Below are positions 1-10,258 of a stretch of 64,000 bases of DNA, piece by piece (the stretch's first letter is position 1; each line of letters begins with the position of its first letter). The translations under genes were made by a program, and so were the position numbers. The stretch is from Thermoplasmata archaeon (GTDB lineage: Archaea; Thermoplasmatota; Thermoplasmata; Lutacidiplasmatales; UBA184). The notes below the pieces were generated by a model. The model was not told the origin of the DNA, did no database searches, and saw nothing but the letters and a program-made list of their open reading frames with translations. Location: the NCBI GenBank assembly GCA_022750435.1, contig JAKIVS010000010.1:1-64000 (forward strand), read 5' to 3'.

Positions 1-1699
1 CGTCGACGACGAGGTCCATCGTCTCGTTGAGGTTCTGGATCCCCTTCGTGACGTCGAACAGGATGTTCGTCCCCTCGACGGCCGTGATCCCCTTCGCCTC
101 ATCCCGGGAGATCCCGAGCTCGACCAGCTTCGCGACGAGGGTCTTCGTGTCCTTGAACGACTTCCCCTGCGGGATCTCGCCTTCCTTGAGGGCGCGGACG
201 ACCCCGACGGGGAGCCCCTCGACCTCGAAGTAGAACTTGTTGTGCTTGTTGGGGGACTTTCCCTCGAAGGGACCGCCGGGGCCCTTGACGGTCTCCCGGT
301 AGACGACGATCGGCTTCGAGGATTGGATTTCGACCTTGTAGTCGTTGATGATCCGGTACTGGGTGATCTCCAGGTGGAGCTCGCCCATGCCCGAGAGCAG
401 GTGCTCGCCGGTCTCCTGGTTGATCTCGACCTTGAGGCTCGCGTCCTCCTTCCCGACCTTCCGCATCGTCTCGATGAGCTTCGGGAGGTCGCCCATGTGC
501 TTCGGCTCGATGGCGACGGTGACGACGGGTTCGGAGACGTGGCGGATCTCCTCGAACGGCACCATGTCCGGGACGTTCGACATCGTGGTCCCGGCGAAGG
601 CGTCGGAGAGGCCGATGACGGCGGCGATGTTGCCAGCCTGGACCTCCTCGACCATCAGCCGCTCGGGGCCCATGTAGAGCGACACGTGCTGGATCCGGTT
701 CTTGATCTTCGTCCCCGCGATCTGGAGCTCCATCCCTTTCTGGAGCCGACCCGAGAACACCCGGCCCGTCGCGATCTCCCCCGCGTTCGGGTCCATCGTA
801 ATGTCGGTGACCATGAACGTGGTGGCGGCCTCGGGGTTCGTGGCGACCATCGCCTGGCCGACCGCGGAGGCCGGGTCGCCCCGCCAGATGTTCGGGATCC
901 GGTACTTCTGGGCGGTCGCCGGGGTCGGCAGGTGCTTGACGACCATGTCGAACACGACGTCGTTGATGCGGGCGCGTTGCGCGATCTCCTTCGACCGGCC
1001 CGTGGAGACGAAGTCGAAGATGTCGGGGAACTTCACGCCCGTCTTCTGCATGTACGGGACGCTGATCGCCCAATTCTCGTAGCCGGACCCGAAGGCGACC
1101 GACCCGTTCCGCGGGTCGACCAACCAGTGCTCGACGAACTCCTCCGGTGCCATGCGCCGGATCAGTTCGTTCACCTCACTGATGATCGTGGTGAACCGCT
1201 TCTGCATCGATTCGGCGGTGAGCTTGAGTTCCTTGATCGCCCGGTCGACCTTGTTGATGAAGAGGACCGGCTTGACCTTCTCGCGGAGCGCCTGCCGGAG
1301 CACGGTCTCGGTCTGGGCCATGACGCCCTCCACCGCGCAGACGACGACGACGGCCCCGTCGACGGCCCGCATCGCCCGGGTGACGTCGCCGCCGAAGTCG
1401 ACGTGGCCCGGGGTGTCGATGAGGTTGATCAGGAACTGCTGGCCCTCGTACTCGTGGACGATCGTCACGTCGGCGTTGTTGATGGTGAGGAGCCGGGCCT
1501 GCTCCTGCTCGTCGAAGTTGAGGTAGAGCTGCTTCCCCGCGAGGTCGTTCGAGATCATTCCGGCGGCGGCGAGGAGGTTGTCGGAGAGGGTGGTCTTCCC
1601 GTGGTGGATGTGGGCGACGATCCCGATGTTCCGAACCTTGTCGAGGTTCTTCATCATGCCCGGGATGGCGGCCGCCAGTTCTGCGCGGACGTGGGTCAT
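1..1699 (-). CDS. fusA: Translation elongation factor aEF-2, C-terminus truncated by window edge
   Basis: Minus-strand translation starts MTHVRAELAAAIPGMMKNLDKVRNIGIVAHIHHGKTTL and contains LIDTPGHVDFGGDVTRAMRAVDGAVVVV, FINKVDR and GEHLLSGMGELHLE. Followed downstream-to-upstream by S7 and S12 (str operon). The real frame is missing from the ORF track because it runs off the edge. Confidence 0.95.
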   Translation of the reverse strand, partial: MTHVRAELAAAIPGMMKNLDKVRNIGIVAHIHHGKTTLSDNLLAAAGMISNDLAGKQLYLNFDEQEQARLLTINNADVTIVHEYEGQQFLINLIDTPGHVDFGGDVTRAMRAVDGAVVVVCAVEGVMAQTETVLRQALREKVKPVLFINKVDRAIKELKLTAESMQKRFTTIISEVNELIRRMAPEEFVEHWLVDPRNGSVAFGSGYENWAISVPYMQKTGVKFPDIFDFVSTGRSKEIAQRARINDVVFDMVVKHLPTPATAQKYRIPNIWRGDPASAVGQAMVATNPEAATTFMVTDITMDPNAGEIATGRVFSGRLQKGMELQIAGTKIKNRIQHVSLYMGPERLMVEEVQAGNIAAVIGLSDAFAGTTMSNVPDMVPFEEIRHVSEPVVTVAIEPKHMGDLPKLIETMRKVGKEDASLKVEINQETGEHLLSGMGELHLEITQYRIINDYKVEIQSSKPIVVYRETVKGPGGPFEGKSPNKHNKFYFEVEGLPVGVVRALKEGEIPQGKSFKDTKTLVAKLVELGISRDEAKGITAVEGTNILFDVTKGIQNLNETMDLVVD

Positions 1700-1721
1700 G
1701 GAATCCTCTCAGGCGGGGGGC

Positions 1722-2384
1722 CTACCGGGCCGACTGCGCGACCCGCTCGACCTCTTCCTTCCGACCGACGGCGTAGCTCGTCAGGTCGCCCTTCGCCGCG
1801 AGACCGATCTCGGTGGCGAGACAGGAGTGGATCGACTTCGTCGACTTGTGCGACGCCGTGATGGCTCCCTGGGCGAGGTTCCGGATCGCCACGCCGGCCC
1901 GGCGGGCCGGGGAGGCGTCCACGGCCCGCGGGACCGAAATCCCTCCGAACTGGAGTCGGGTGACCTCCTCGCGCGGGGCCGCATTTTCGATGGCGTTGAC
2001 CAGGAGCTGGAGAGGGTTCTTCTTCTCGCGCTCGGCGAGCTCGTCGAACGCGAGGCGCACGGTCTGGAGCGCCTTCGACTTCTTTCCTGTGAACTTGCCA
2101 CCCTTCATCAAGTGGTTCGCGAGGCGCTCGACCACGTGCATGTGGCTCTTCATGAACGGCCGCCCGGAGAGTTTCCCCTCGGAGTGCGGCGCGTAGATCG
2201 GGTGCAGGTAGAGGTACGGGAGGAGGCCGGGGTCGTGGACCTCGATCCCCTCGAACGAGTATTTGCCGAACAGAGGGGGCAACGGGAACGGAGGCGGCGG
2301 CGGGGCCGCTGGGCGCTGCACGATCGGACCCGCGTCCATCGGCGATTCGGCGGGCGGCAGCATGGATTCCCGGTTCCCGCTCAT
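1722..2384 (-). CDS. rps7: 30S ribosomal protein S7
   Basis: [22 protein letters not shown]...[29 protein letters not shown]...[27 protein letters not shown]...; conserved str-operon position. Confidence 0.96.
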   Translation of the reverse strand: MSGNRESMLPPAESPMDAGPIVQRPAAPPPPPFPLPPLFGKYSFEGIEVHDPGLLPYLYLHPIYAPHSEGKLSGRPFMKSHMHVVERLANHLMKGGKFTGKKSKALQTVRLAFDELAEREKKNPLQLLVNAIENAAPREEVTRLQFGGISVPRAVDASPARRAGVAIRNLAQGAITASHKSTKSIHSCLATEIGLAAKGDLTSYAVGRKEEVERVAQSAR

Positions 2385-2815
2385 CGCTGCGGCTTCTCCT
2401 TGCGTCCGCGCACGAGCTCGTCAAGCGACGTGCCGTTGACCTGGATCACCTTGTACCGGACACCGGGAATGTCGCCGTACGACCGACCCATGCGCCCCCC
2501 GATCCCCTCGACGAGGACCTCGTCGTGCTCATCGATGAAGTTGATGGCGCCGTCGCCGACGGCGAAGGCGGTGATCTGGCGGCCATTCTTGATCAATTGG
2601 ACCTTGATGCACTTGCGAATGGCGGAGTTTGGCTGCTTCGCCTCGACCCCGACCTTCTCGAGGACGATGCCGCGGCCCTGGGGAGCTCCTTCGAGGGGAT
2701 CCGAGCGTTCCTTGAGGTGGAGCGTCCGCCGCTTGTAGTAGCGATCCGACCAGCGCCGGCGCTGGCGGAGGGCAGAGAGTCTACCCGCTGTGTAGAGGCC
2801 GGACGGAGGCGCCAT
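2381..2815 (-). CDS. rps12: 30S ribosomal protein S12
   Basis: In-frame start at 2815: [30 protein letters not shown]...[36 protein letters not shown]... Confidence 0.96.
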   Translation of the reverse strand: MAPPSGLYTAGRLSALRQRRRWSDRYYKRRTLHLKERSDPLEGAPQGRGIVLEKVGVEAKQPNSAIRKCIKVQLIKNGRQITAFAVGDGAINFIDEHDEVLVEGIGGRMGRSYGDIPGVRYKVIQVNGTSLDELVRGRKEKPQR

Positions 2816-2953
2816 CGGTCGGAGGTTCGGTGCCACCGGGCCTCGGTATTTAAGAATCGCCCCGTCGTGGCCGCCGACGGCCGGCGCCGCTCGTTTCGGC
2901 CCCCTCCGGGGCCCGATCAGGGCAGCGCGGGGCGCGATTCGGAGGAGCTCGGG

Positions 2954-3541
2954 ATGGGGGCAGCGGCGCGTCCGACTTCGGTCGGGACCTCGACACCGGA
3001 ATGGGCCCGACTCTCCGCGGAGATCCGTGGTTGCACGCTGTGCGAACTCCACCGGACCCGGACGCAGGCCGTGGTGTACCGGGGCGGGGCGCATCCTCGG
3101 GTCGTCTTTGTGGGGGAGGCGCCGGGGGCGGAGGAGGACCGGCGGGGGGAACCGTTCGTCGGCCGATCCGGGCACCGACTCGACGAAGGGATCGCGACCC
3201 TCGGCTTGTCCCCCGAGGAATTTGGCATCGTGAACCTGCTGAAGTGCCGGCCGCCGAAGAACGTCTTCTCCCGAACTTCGTCCGTCACCTGCCGGCCGTA
3301 CCTCGACCGCCAATTGGCCCTCCTCGCCCCGCCGTTCATCGTCGCGCTCGGAGCCCACGCGCTTCGCCAGCTCGACCCGGGGGCCCCCCGGATCACCGAC
3401 GCGGCGGGGGTCCCCCGCTCCGGGGGCGGGTGGACACTCGTGCCTCTCCTGCACCCTGCCGCGACGTTCCGGTCGCGTCGGAACCTCGAACGGTGGACGC
3501 ACGACCTCGCCGCGCTCGGTTCGATTCTCGCCGGCGGATGA
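2954..3541 (+). CDS. Family 4 uracil-DNA glycosylase (4Fe-4S)
   Basis: [40 protein letters not shown] and LLHPAA motifs; four cysteines. Confidence 0.9.
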   Translation: MGAAARPTSVGTSTPEWARLSAEIRGCTLCELHRTRTQAVVYRGGAHPRVVFVGEAPGAEEDRRGEPFVGRSGHRLDEGIATLGLSPEEFGIVNLLKCRPPKNVFSRTSSVTCRPYLDRQLALLAPPFIVALGAHALRQLDPGAPRITDAAGVPRSGGGWTLVPLLHPAATFRSRRNLERWTHDLAALGSILAGG

Positions 3542-3575
3542 AACGGCTAATACCCGCGTCCCGGTCCGGGACGCC

Positions 3576-6035
3576 GTGACCCAGTACGAGCTGTTCCTCC
3601 TCGGGGGTTCGTACCAGCGGGTCGGCGACGACCCCGTCATCGAGTTGTTCGGACGGAGTCGTACCGGCGAGCCGGTCGTTGCCCGGTACGAGGGATTCCT
3701 CCCCTACTTCGTGCTCACAGACCCCACGGCCGAGACGCTCGAGCGGCTCCGCGCAGACCGGCACGTCGTCTCCCTGACAGAGGAGACGAGCTGGGTCGCC
3801 GGCGCCGACCGTCGGGCGGTCCGAGTCACGATCCACTCGCCCTGGACGGTCCCGGAATACCGCGAGCGGTACCGGAAGCCGAACGACGAGTCGAGTGTCC
3901 TCGCCTGCGACATCCCGTTCGTCCACCGGTTCCTCTACGACAAGGGGCTCGGACTGACCATCGGGTTCGAGGCCGAACCCGTCGCGGAGGACGTCCGCCG
4001 CGGCTACACGGTGCCAACCGTCGTCCGCGTCGTCCCCGACCCGGAGGGTCGGCCGGACATCCGGCCCGTCGACCCGTTCCGACCGCCGATGACGACCCTC
4101 TCCTTCGACATCGAGAACTCGATCCGGACCCGGACGATCTTCACGATCTGCGGCGTCGTCCAGCGCGCGGACGGGACCCGAGGGACGTTCCGGCTCGCCG
4201 ACCCGGACGAACGGAAGATCCTCGAGGGATTCGTCCGCGTCGTTCGCGAAGAGGACCCGGATGTCATTACCGGCTACAACATCGGCGGCTACGACCTGCC
4301 GCTGATGCTGGAACGGGCCGGGGTGCTCGGCCACCTTCCGCTGGCGTTCGGCCGGGACGGCTCCGTCCCGCGCGAGGCCGGCGAGCGGCTCTGGAGAATC
4401 CCAGGCCGGGTCGTGGCGGACGCGTGGTGGTCGGCCCGTCGTGAGCTGCGACCGAAGCAGGAGTCCCTGGAATTCGTCAGCAAGCTCCTCCTCGGCGACA
4501 AGAAGCTCGACGTCGACCGCCGCAACATCGACGCGGCGTGGGCGGCAGACCGGGAGAAGGTCATCGAGTACTGCGAACACGACGCGGACCTCGCCCTCCG
4601 GATCGTGCAGAAGCTCCGCTCCGTCGACAAGGCGGCGGACATGGCCACGGTGGCCCACCTGCCCCTCGAGGAGGGCCTCAACGGCCGAACCTCCCAGTTC
4701 ATCGACGCGATGCTGATCCCGCGCGCCGACCGCCGTCACGTCGGCGTGCCGCCCACGCAACGGATGCGCCGCGACAACCCGATCGAGGGGGGCTACGTGC
4801 ATGCGATCCGGCCCGGGATCTACGCCTGGGTCGTCGTGCTCGATTTCAAGTCGATGTACCCGTCGATCATCATCGACCGGAACATCTGCTTCACGACCCT
4901 CAATCCGCAGGGGACCTCCATCAGCCCCTCGGGGGCCCGGTTCGTCTCCGCGGACGTCCGTGTCGGCCTTGTTCCGGAGATCCTTCGCGAGCTGCTCGCC
5001 GACCGGGACCGATTCCGCCGCCAGTTGGCGGAGGCGACCACCCCGGACGGGAAGCTCTACTTCGACGGTCTCCAGAACGCGGTCAAGATCCTGATGAACT
5101 CGTTCTACGGCGTCCTCGCCTCGAGCTTCTACCGGTTCACGGACAAGGAGATCGGCGCGGCGATTACGTCGTTCGCCCGCGAGGAGATTACCTCGATCAT
5201 CCGCGCGCTCGAGGCGGACGGCAGCGAGGTCGTCTACTCCGACACCGACTCGGTGTTCGTCCGGTCCCCGACGCCGGGGTTGGAGGCGTCCCGGGCCTTC
5301 GGCGAGTCGATCTCGAAGCGGTTCACCCGCTCGGGGGTCACCTTCGAGTTCCAGTCGGTGTTCGAGGCGTTCTTCTCGCACGGGGCGAAGAAGCGGTACG
5401 TCGGACGGACCGCCTGGCCGAAGGAGGAGATGGTCATCCGCGGCTACGAGACCCGGCGGACCGATGCGTTCGACTTCCAGTCCGAGGCGCTCCTCGAGGT
5501 GTTCGACCTCGTCCTCGCGGGGAACACCGAGAAGGCCGTGCAGCGCTCGCGGGAGCTCGTCCAGCAGTGCGCCCGGGGTGAAGTCCCTCCGGAGCGGCTC
5601 GTTATCGCGCGCTCGGTGCGCGCGGAGTCCGAATACAACGAGGGGACGAAGGACGCCCTCCCGTTCCTCCGGGTGTTCAAGCAGCTGAAGCAAGAGGGGT
5701 ACGACGTGATCCCGGGGATGAAGGTGGCGTGGATCGTCACCGACGCCCGGCGCAGCCCCCAGGAGATCGAGCCCTGGCGCGCTGGTCGGCCCTCCCTCAA
5801 GCCTCCGGACTACGCCTACTACGCCGAACGAGTCGCGCAGACTCTTGCCCGGGTGACGGAGGTCTTCGACTGGGACGCCGCCGCCTTGCTCCGGGGGAGC
5901 CATCAGCGCCGGCTCGTGGAGGAGACTCCGGCCGCCCCGGCGAGTCCGGAGGCGGCGACCCTCGACACGCCGGTCGGGGATGCGGCGAAGGCGCCGAAGC
6001 GCCGCCGCCCCACGTCGCTCGCCGACTTCGGCTAA
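3576..6035 (+). CDS. polB: Family B DNA polymerase with 3'-5' exonuclease domain
   Basis: Exo motifs [15 protein letters not shown] and YCEHDADL; polymerase motifs [19 protein letters not shown] and YSDTDS; GTG start. Confidence 0.96.
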   Translation: MTQYELFLLGGSYQRVGDDPVIELFGRSRTGEPVVARYEGFLPYFVLTDPTAETLERLRADRHVVSLTEETSWVAGADRRAVRVTIHSPWTVPEYRERYRKPNDESSVLACDIPFVHRFLYDKGLGLTIGFEAEPVAEDVRRGYTVPTVVRVVPDPEGRPDIRPVDPFRPPMTTLSFDIENSIRTRTIFTICGVVQRADGTRGTFRLADPDERKILEGFVRVVREEDPDVITGYNIGGYDLPLMLERAGVLGHLPLAFGRDGSVPREAGERLWRIPGRVVADAWWSARRELRPKQESLEFVSKLLLGDKKLDVDRRNIDAAWAADREKVIEYCEHDADLALRIVQKLRSVDKAADMATVAHLPLEEGLNGRTSQFIDAMLIPRADRRHVGVPPTQRMRRDNPIEGGYVHAIRPGIYAWVVVLDFKSMYPSIIIDRNICFTTLNPQGTSISPSGARFVSADVRVGLVPEILRELLADRDRFRRQLAEATTPDGKLYFDGLQNAVKILMNSFYGVLASSFYRFTDKEIGAAITSFAREEITSIIRALEADGSEVVYSDTDSVFVRSPTPGLEASRAFGESISKRFTRSGVTFEFQSVFEAFFSHGAKKRYVGRTAWPKEEMVIRGYETRRTDAFDFQSEALLEVFDLVLAGNTEKAVQRSRELVQQCARGEVPPERLVIARSVRAESEYNEGTKDALPFLRVFKQLKQEGYDVIPGMKVAWIVTDARRSPQEIEPWRAGRPSLKPPDYAYYAERVAQTLARVTEVFDWDAAALLRGSHQRRLVEETPAAPASPEAATLDTPVGDAAKAPKRRRPTSLADFG

Positions 6036-6997
6036 GCCGGCCCGGCGGGCGGCTCCACCGCCGTTGCCGTCCCGTAGGTCCGGGTCCAGGCAGGATGGGC
6101 GCCTTGCAGGGCGAGGATCGCCCCCACCACGGCCAGCGGGATCCCGACCAGGGCGAGCAGCGGCGGCACCTCCCGGAACAACGCCGCCGACAGGAGGAGC
6201 GTAAAGACCGGGATCGTCGCCATCAGGACCGCCGGGAGAACGATCCCGGCTTCCTCGATCGCCCGGAAGTAGAGAGCCGGCGCCACGAAGAAACTTGTCA
6301 ACCCGAGGGCAGCCAGGAGGAGACCGGCCGTGACCGACGGGATTCCCAGACCGGGCAGGCCCCCGGGAACGAAGGGCAGGACGAGGAGCGCGGCCAACGC
6401 CGCGAACACGGTGGCGTGCGCGACCACGGCGGAGGTCGGGAGCCGGCGATTCTCCTGCGCCGCCGAGAGGAAGTACACGGCGACAACGAACGGCACGAGG
6501 ACCGCCACGGCGGCGGCCGCGTCCGTGAGGGGCCGTACGGTCCCGCTTGCGACAATCGTCAAGGTCGCACCCAGGGTCGCCGCGACCACGCCGCCGAGGA
6601 ACCACGGGTCCCGGGCGCGGTGCCGCCCCTCGTTCAGGGCGACCATCACCAGGAACGGGGTGATCACGACGTCGCCGAGGAGCGACAGGAGCGAGGTGTC
6701 GACCGGCCCGGCGAGAAACGTCTCGGCGAGGACGGCGAGCTGCATGGTGAGGAGCAGAGCGACACGCGCCCAGGCCGAGGGCGAACGGAACAGCTGCCGA
6801 AACGCCGCGCCATGCTTCCCGGCGATGACCCACGTGAGGTAGCCGAGGCCCCCGAAGGCGAACGGCCAGAACAGCAGGCCGGATGGGGGGATCCCGGGGG
6901 AAAGGCCGAGGACGAAGGCGTAGTAGGCGGCCCAAAGGAACGCGGAGATCAGGGACAGCCCGACCGCCAGCAACCGGCGTCGGAGGTCGGCGTCCAC
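6032..6997 (-). CDS. EamA/DMT-family transporter
   Basis: About 10 hydrophobic helices in two halves; C-terminal LYFRAIEEAGIVLPAVLMATIPVFTLLLSAALFREVPPLLALVGIPLAVVGAILAL. Confidence 0.8.
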   Translation of the reverse strand: MDADLRRRLLAVGLSLISAFLWAAYYAFVLGLSPGIPPSGLLFWPFAFGGLGYLTWVIAGKHGAAFRQLFRSPSAWARVALLLTMQLAVLAETFLAGPVDTSLLSLLGDVVITPFLVMVALNEGRHRARDPWFLGGVVAATLGATLTIVASGTVRPLTDAAAAVAVLVPFVVAVYFLSAAQENRRLPTSAVVAHATVFAALAALLVLPFVPGGLPGLGIPSVTAGLLLAALGLTSFFVAPALYFRAIEEAGIVLPAVLMATIPVFTLLLSAALFREVPPLLALVGIPLAVVGAILALQGAHPAWTRTYGTATAVEPPAGPA

Positions 6998-7047
6998 GCG
7001 CCGCCGACGAAGGTCGGTGCGATAACGGTTCGCGGGGAGGGGCGGAC

Positions 7048-8097
7048 TCAGCTGTAGCCCGCGTACTCGAGGCCGAGGTGGGGGAGGGAGACACCGCTCC
7101 CCCGCACGACCCGACCGAGCACCTGGGCACGTCCCGCACGGGCACGGAGGAGAACCCGGCGGGTGGCGTCCACCGCGCCGGGAGCGACGACGATGACGAA
7201 GCCGATGCCCATGTTGAACGTCTGGTACATCTCCTCAGGCGCGATCGCGCCCAGCTCCTGCACCCACCGGTAGATTCCGGAGGGGGCGGGCCACCGGTCG
7301 AGCTCGAAGCGGACGTCCGGGCGAAGCCGGACGAGATTGCGCACGCCGCCGCCCGAGATGTGGGCGAGGCCGTGGGTCGAGGCCGCCGAGGCGACCGCTT
7401 CCGAGGCCGAGACGTAGATTCGACCGGGACGGAGCAGCTCACGGCCGACCGGGAGGCGCGCCCCAGGACGGGGGCGCTGGAGGTCGATCGAGCGTTCTCT
7501 CAGGAGACGACGGACCAAGGTGAAGCCGTTCGCGTGGAACCCGGCGGCCGGGAGACCGAGAACGACATCGCCCGGTCGGACCCGCCGACCCGTCACCGGT
7601 CGGCGGCCTCGAGGGAAGAACCCCACGGCGGTGCCGCCGAGGTCGATTCCCTTCACGATCTCCGGAACCACGGCCGTTTCGCCTCCGGCGAGCGCGATTC
7701 GGCCGGCCCGGAGTCCGCGGCCGAGGCCGCGGCCGATGGCCGCGAACGCCGTGGGGTTGGGCGTTTCGCAGAGGACGCAGTCGACGAGCACCGAGGGGCG
7801 GGCGCCAACGGCCGCGAGGTCGTTGACGTTCACCTGGACGATGTCCTCGCCCACCCCCTCCCAGTCCCCGAGCTCCTCGGCGAGTCGGACTTTCGTCCCG
7901 ACCGTGTCCGTGGTGATGGCGAGCGTCTCGCGTCCGATCCGAACGAGGCCGGCGTAGTGACCGGGGAGGTCGAGAAGGCGGCCGGACGTCGCCGGCGGCC
8001 GGTACTTCGTCCCGGCGAGAAGCGCCCGCAGGGATTCGGAGACCGAACCCCGGTCGACGCCGGAACGTGCGTAGGTCCAGCGGCGTCCGCGGGCCAT
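7048..8097 (-). CDS. purM: Phosphoribosylformylglycinamidine cyclo-ligase (AIR synthetase)
   Basis: TTDTVGTKVRLAEELGDWEGVGEDIVQVNVNDLAAVGARP, GGETA, HISGGGVRNLVRLRP, MYQTFNMGIGF. Confidence 0.92.
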   Translation of the reverse strand: MARGRRWTYARSGVDRGSVSESLRALLAGTKYRPPATSGRLLDLPGHYAGLVRIGRETLAITTDTVGTKVRLAEELGDWEGVGEDIVQVNVNDLAAVGARPSVLVDCVLCETPNPTAFAAIGRGLGRGLRAGRIALAGGETAVVPEIVKGIDLGGTAVGFFPRGRRPVTGRRVRPGDVVLGLPAAGFHANGFTLVRRLLRERSIDLQRPRPGARLPVGRELLRPGRIYVSASEAVASAASTHGLAHISGGGVRNLVRLRPDVRFELDRWPAPSGIYRWVQELGAIAPEEMYQTFNMGIGFVIVVAPGAVDATRRVLLRARAGRAQVLGRVVRGSGVSLPHLGLEYAGYS

Positions 8098-8185
8098 CGT
8101 ACTCGACGGTCGAGCGGTGGGTCGCCTAAGAGCCTTGGCGTCGCGGGCGGCGCGAGGCTTAATCTCCCGCGTCCTCCGGCCGTCG

Positions 8186-9508
8186 ATGCCGGGCGACTTC
8201 GAGCGGGTCGTCGTTGGACGAAGCTGGATGCGGGGAACGCTCCAGAACGTCGAGATCGGGATTGACCAGGACGGCCGGATCCGGCGCATCGCGAAGGACC
8301 TCCGGTCGAGTGGCGACCGGGTGGACTTGGGCGAAATGGTCGTGCTTCCTGCCGCGACCGACCTCCATGCCCACTTCCGCGACCCCGGAGGACCGGAGGC
8401 CGCCGAATCGTTCGCCACCGGGACGGAGGGCGCCGCGCTTGGAGGAGTCGGGACCGTCGTCGACATGCCCAACACGGTGCCCCCCGTCACGGACCGGGAG
8501 CGCTGCGAAGCGAAGGCGTCCCTCGCCCACGGACGGCTCGCCGTCGACGTCGTCCTGTTCGGTTCCGCCCGGAGCGCGCGGTCGATCCGCTCCCTCGCGC
8601 CGGTCGCGGGCGGGTTGAAGCTCTACCTCAGTCCCACGACCGAGGTCGACGACGGATTCGACCCGGCCCACCTCCCCGAAGTGCTGGAGGCCGCGGCCGC
8701 CTCGGGCCTTTCCCTGTCGGTCCACGCCGAGTGGCCCGCCGCGTTCTCGCACGACCCGACCCCTCCGACCTCGTCCGAGGACTGGAACCGGGCGCGTCCG
8801 CCCGCCGCGGAGACGGTGGCGGTCGAGCGGGTGTGTCAGGCATCCTCCGCCCTCCGACTTCACATCGCCCACGTGACGCTCGGGAAGAGCGCGATCCGGA
8901 TCGCCGAGGCGAACTTCTCCTGCGAGGCGACGCCGCATCACCTCCTCCTGGCGACCCGTTCCGACGACTCCGCCCTCCGGAAGACGAACCCGCCCCTCCG
9001 GTCCGAGACCGACCGCGCTCTCCTTTGGGCGGAGTTCGTCGCCGGCCGCATTCCGATCCTCGCCAGCGACCACGCCCCGCACCATGCGAACGCGAAATCG
9101 CTCCCGTTCGACAAGGCTCCGAGCGGAGTCCCGGCCGTGGAGACGATGCTGCCCCTCTTCCTCGACCTCGCCCGCTCGGGCGCCGTCCCGCTTCCCGTCG
9201 TGATCGCCGCCGCGATGGAGCGCCCGGCCCGGTGGCTCGGCCTCCCCGTCGGCCGGATCGCCCCCGGACACCGCGCGAACCTGATCGCGGTCGACTTCCG
9301 TTCGCGACGGAAGATCCAGGGAGCCCGCCTGCGGTCCCCGGCCGGCTGGTCCCCGTTCGAGGGACGGTACGCGGTGTTTCCGCACTGGCACGCCCGCGAC
9401 GGTGTCACGATCGTCGACGGCGGCGAGTGGGTCGGTCGGCCGACGGGTCGGGTGGTCCGGCCGGAGTACGCTCCCGTCGCCCCGCCGACCCGAATCCGGA
9501 CGGCGTAG
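8186..9508 (+). CDS. pyrC: Dihydroorotase
   Basis: ATDLHAHFRDPGGPEAAESFATGTEGAALGGVGTVVDMPNT; SDHAPHH; CEATPHHLLL. Confidence 0.92.
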   Translation: MPGDFERVVVGRSWMRGTLQNVEIGIDQDGRIRRIAKDLRSSGDRVDLGEMVVLPAATDLHAHFRDPGGPEAAESFATGTEGAALGGVGTVVDMPNTVPPVTDRERCEAKASLAHGRLAVDVVLFGSARSARSIRSLAPVAGGLKLYLSPTTEVDDGFDPAHLPEVLEAAAASGLSLSVHAEWPAAFSHDPTPPTSSEDWNRARPPAAETVAVERVCQASSALRLHIAHVTLGKSAIRIAEANFSCEATPHHLLLATRSDDSALRKTNPPLRSETDRALLWAEFVAGRIPILASDHAPHHANAKSLPFDKAPSGVPAVETMLPLFLDLARSGAVPLPVVIAAAMERPARWLGLPVGRIAPGHRANLIAVDFRSRRKIQGARLRSPAGWSPFEGRYAVFPHWHARDGVTIVDGGEWVGRPTGRVVRPEYAPVAPPTRIRTA

Positions 9509-9562
9509 GAGCCGCCGAAACTCCCTTAAGCCCGGGGAGAACCGGCGACGTGGAACGGACCG

Positions 9563-10243
9563 ATGACCGACGACGTGGTGGTCGAGGGACGCGACGTGTG
9601 GAAGACTTACGGGACCGGCGAGACGGCCGTCACGGCGCTCCACGGCGTCGACGTCCAGATCCGGCGCGGGGAGATGGTCGCCATCATGGGGCCTTCCGGA
9701 TGCGGCAAGACGACGCTCCTGAACTGTTTCTCCGGGCTCGACGACATCACGAAGGGCACGGTCACGCTCGAAGGCGTCAACATCCATGCGATGAAAGACC
9801 GCGAGCGGAGCGGCTACCGGGCGAAACGCTCCGGCTTCGTGTTCCAATCGTACAACCTCCTCCCCATCCTCTCCGCCGTGGAGAACGTCGAGATGCCCCT
9901 CCTGATCGCCGGCGTCCCCTCCAAGGAGGCCCGGGCGCGGGCGACCAAGATTCTGGAGGAGCTCGGGCTGGGCGACCGCCTCGAACACCGCCCCACGGAG
10001 CTTTCCGGGGGCCAGCAGCAACGCGTCTCGCTCGCGCGGGCCCTCGTCGGCCGTCCCGCGATCGTCTGGGCGGATGAGCCGACCGGAAACCTCGACGCCG
10101 AGGGGTCCCAGCAGGTCACGAACCTCCTGCGGCAGCTGAACCGGGAGTACGGTCAGACCATCGTCGTCGTCACCCACGATGCGGAGGTCGCGGCCGGTTG
10201 CGACCGCACGCTCCGGATGAGCGACGGGCATTTCGTCGACTGA
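9563..10243 (+). CDS. ABC transporter ATP-binding protein (MacB/LolD type)
   Basis: Walker [10 protein letters not shown], signature [15 protein letters not shown], Walker [13 protein letters not shown]. Confidence 0.95.
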   Translation: MTDDVVVEGRDVWKTYGTGETAVTALHGVDVQIRRGEMVAIMGPSGCGKTTLLNCFSGLDDITKGTVTLEGVNIHAMKDRERSGYRAKRSGFVFQSYNLLPILSAVENVEMPLLIAGVPSKEARARATKILEELGLGDRLEHRPTELSGGQQQRVSLARALVGRPAIVWADEPTGNLDAEGSQQVTNLLRQLNREYGQTIVVVTHDAEVAAGCDRTLRMSDGHFVD

Positions 10244-10258
10244 CGTCGGTTCCCGGCC

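Noticed and set aside
242-1861. 539-aa plus-strand ORF at left edge
   Set aside because: Antisense to EF-2; the EF-2 frame has clear conserved motifs.
3393-7442. 1,349-aa minus-strand ORF across polB and the DMT transporter gene
   Set aside because: Antisense to an intact PolB with all catalytic motifs; composition is shadow-ORF-like.
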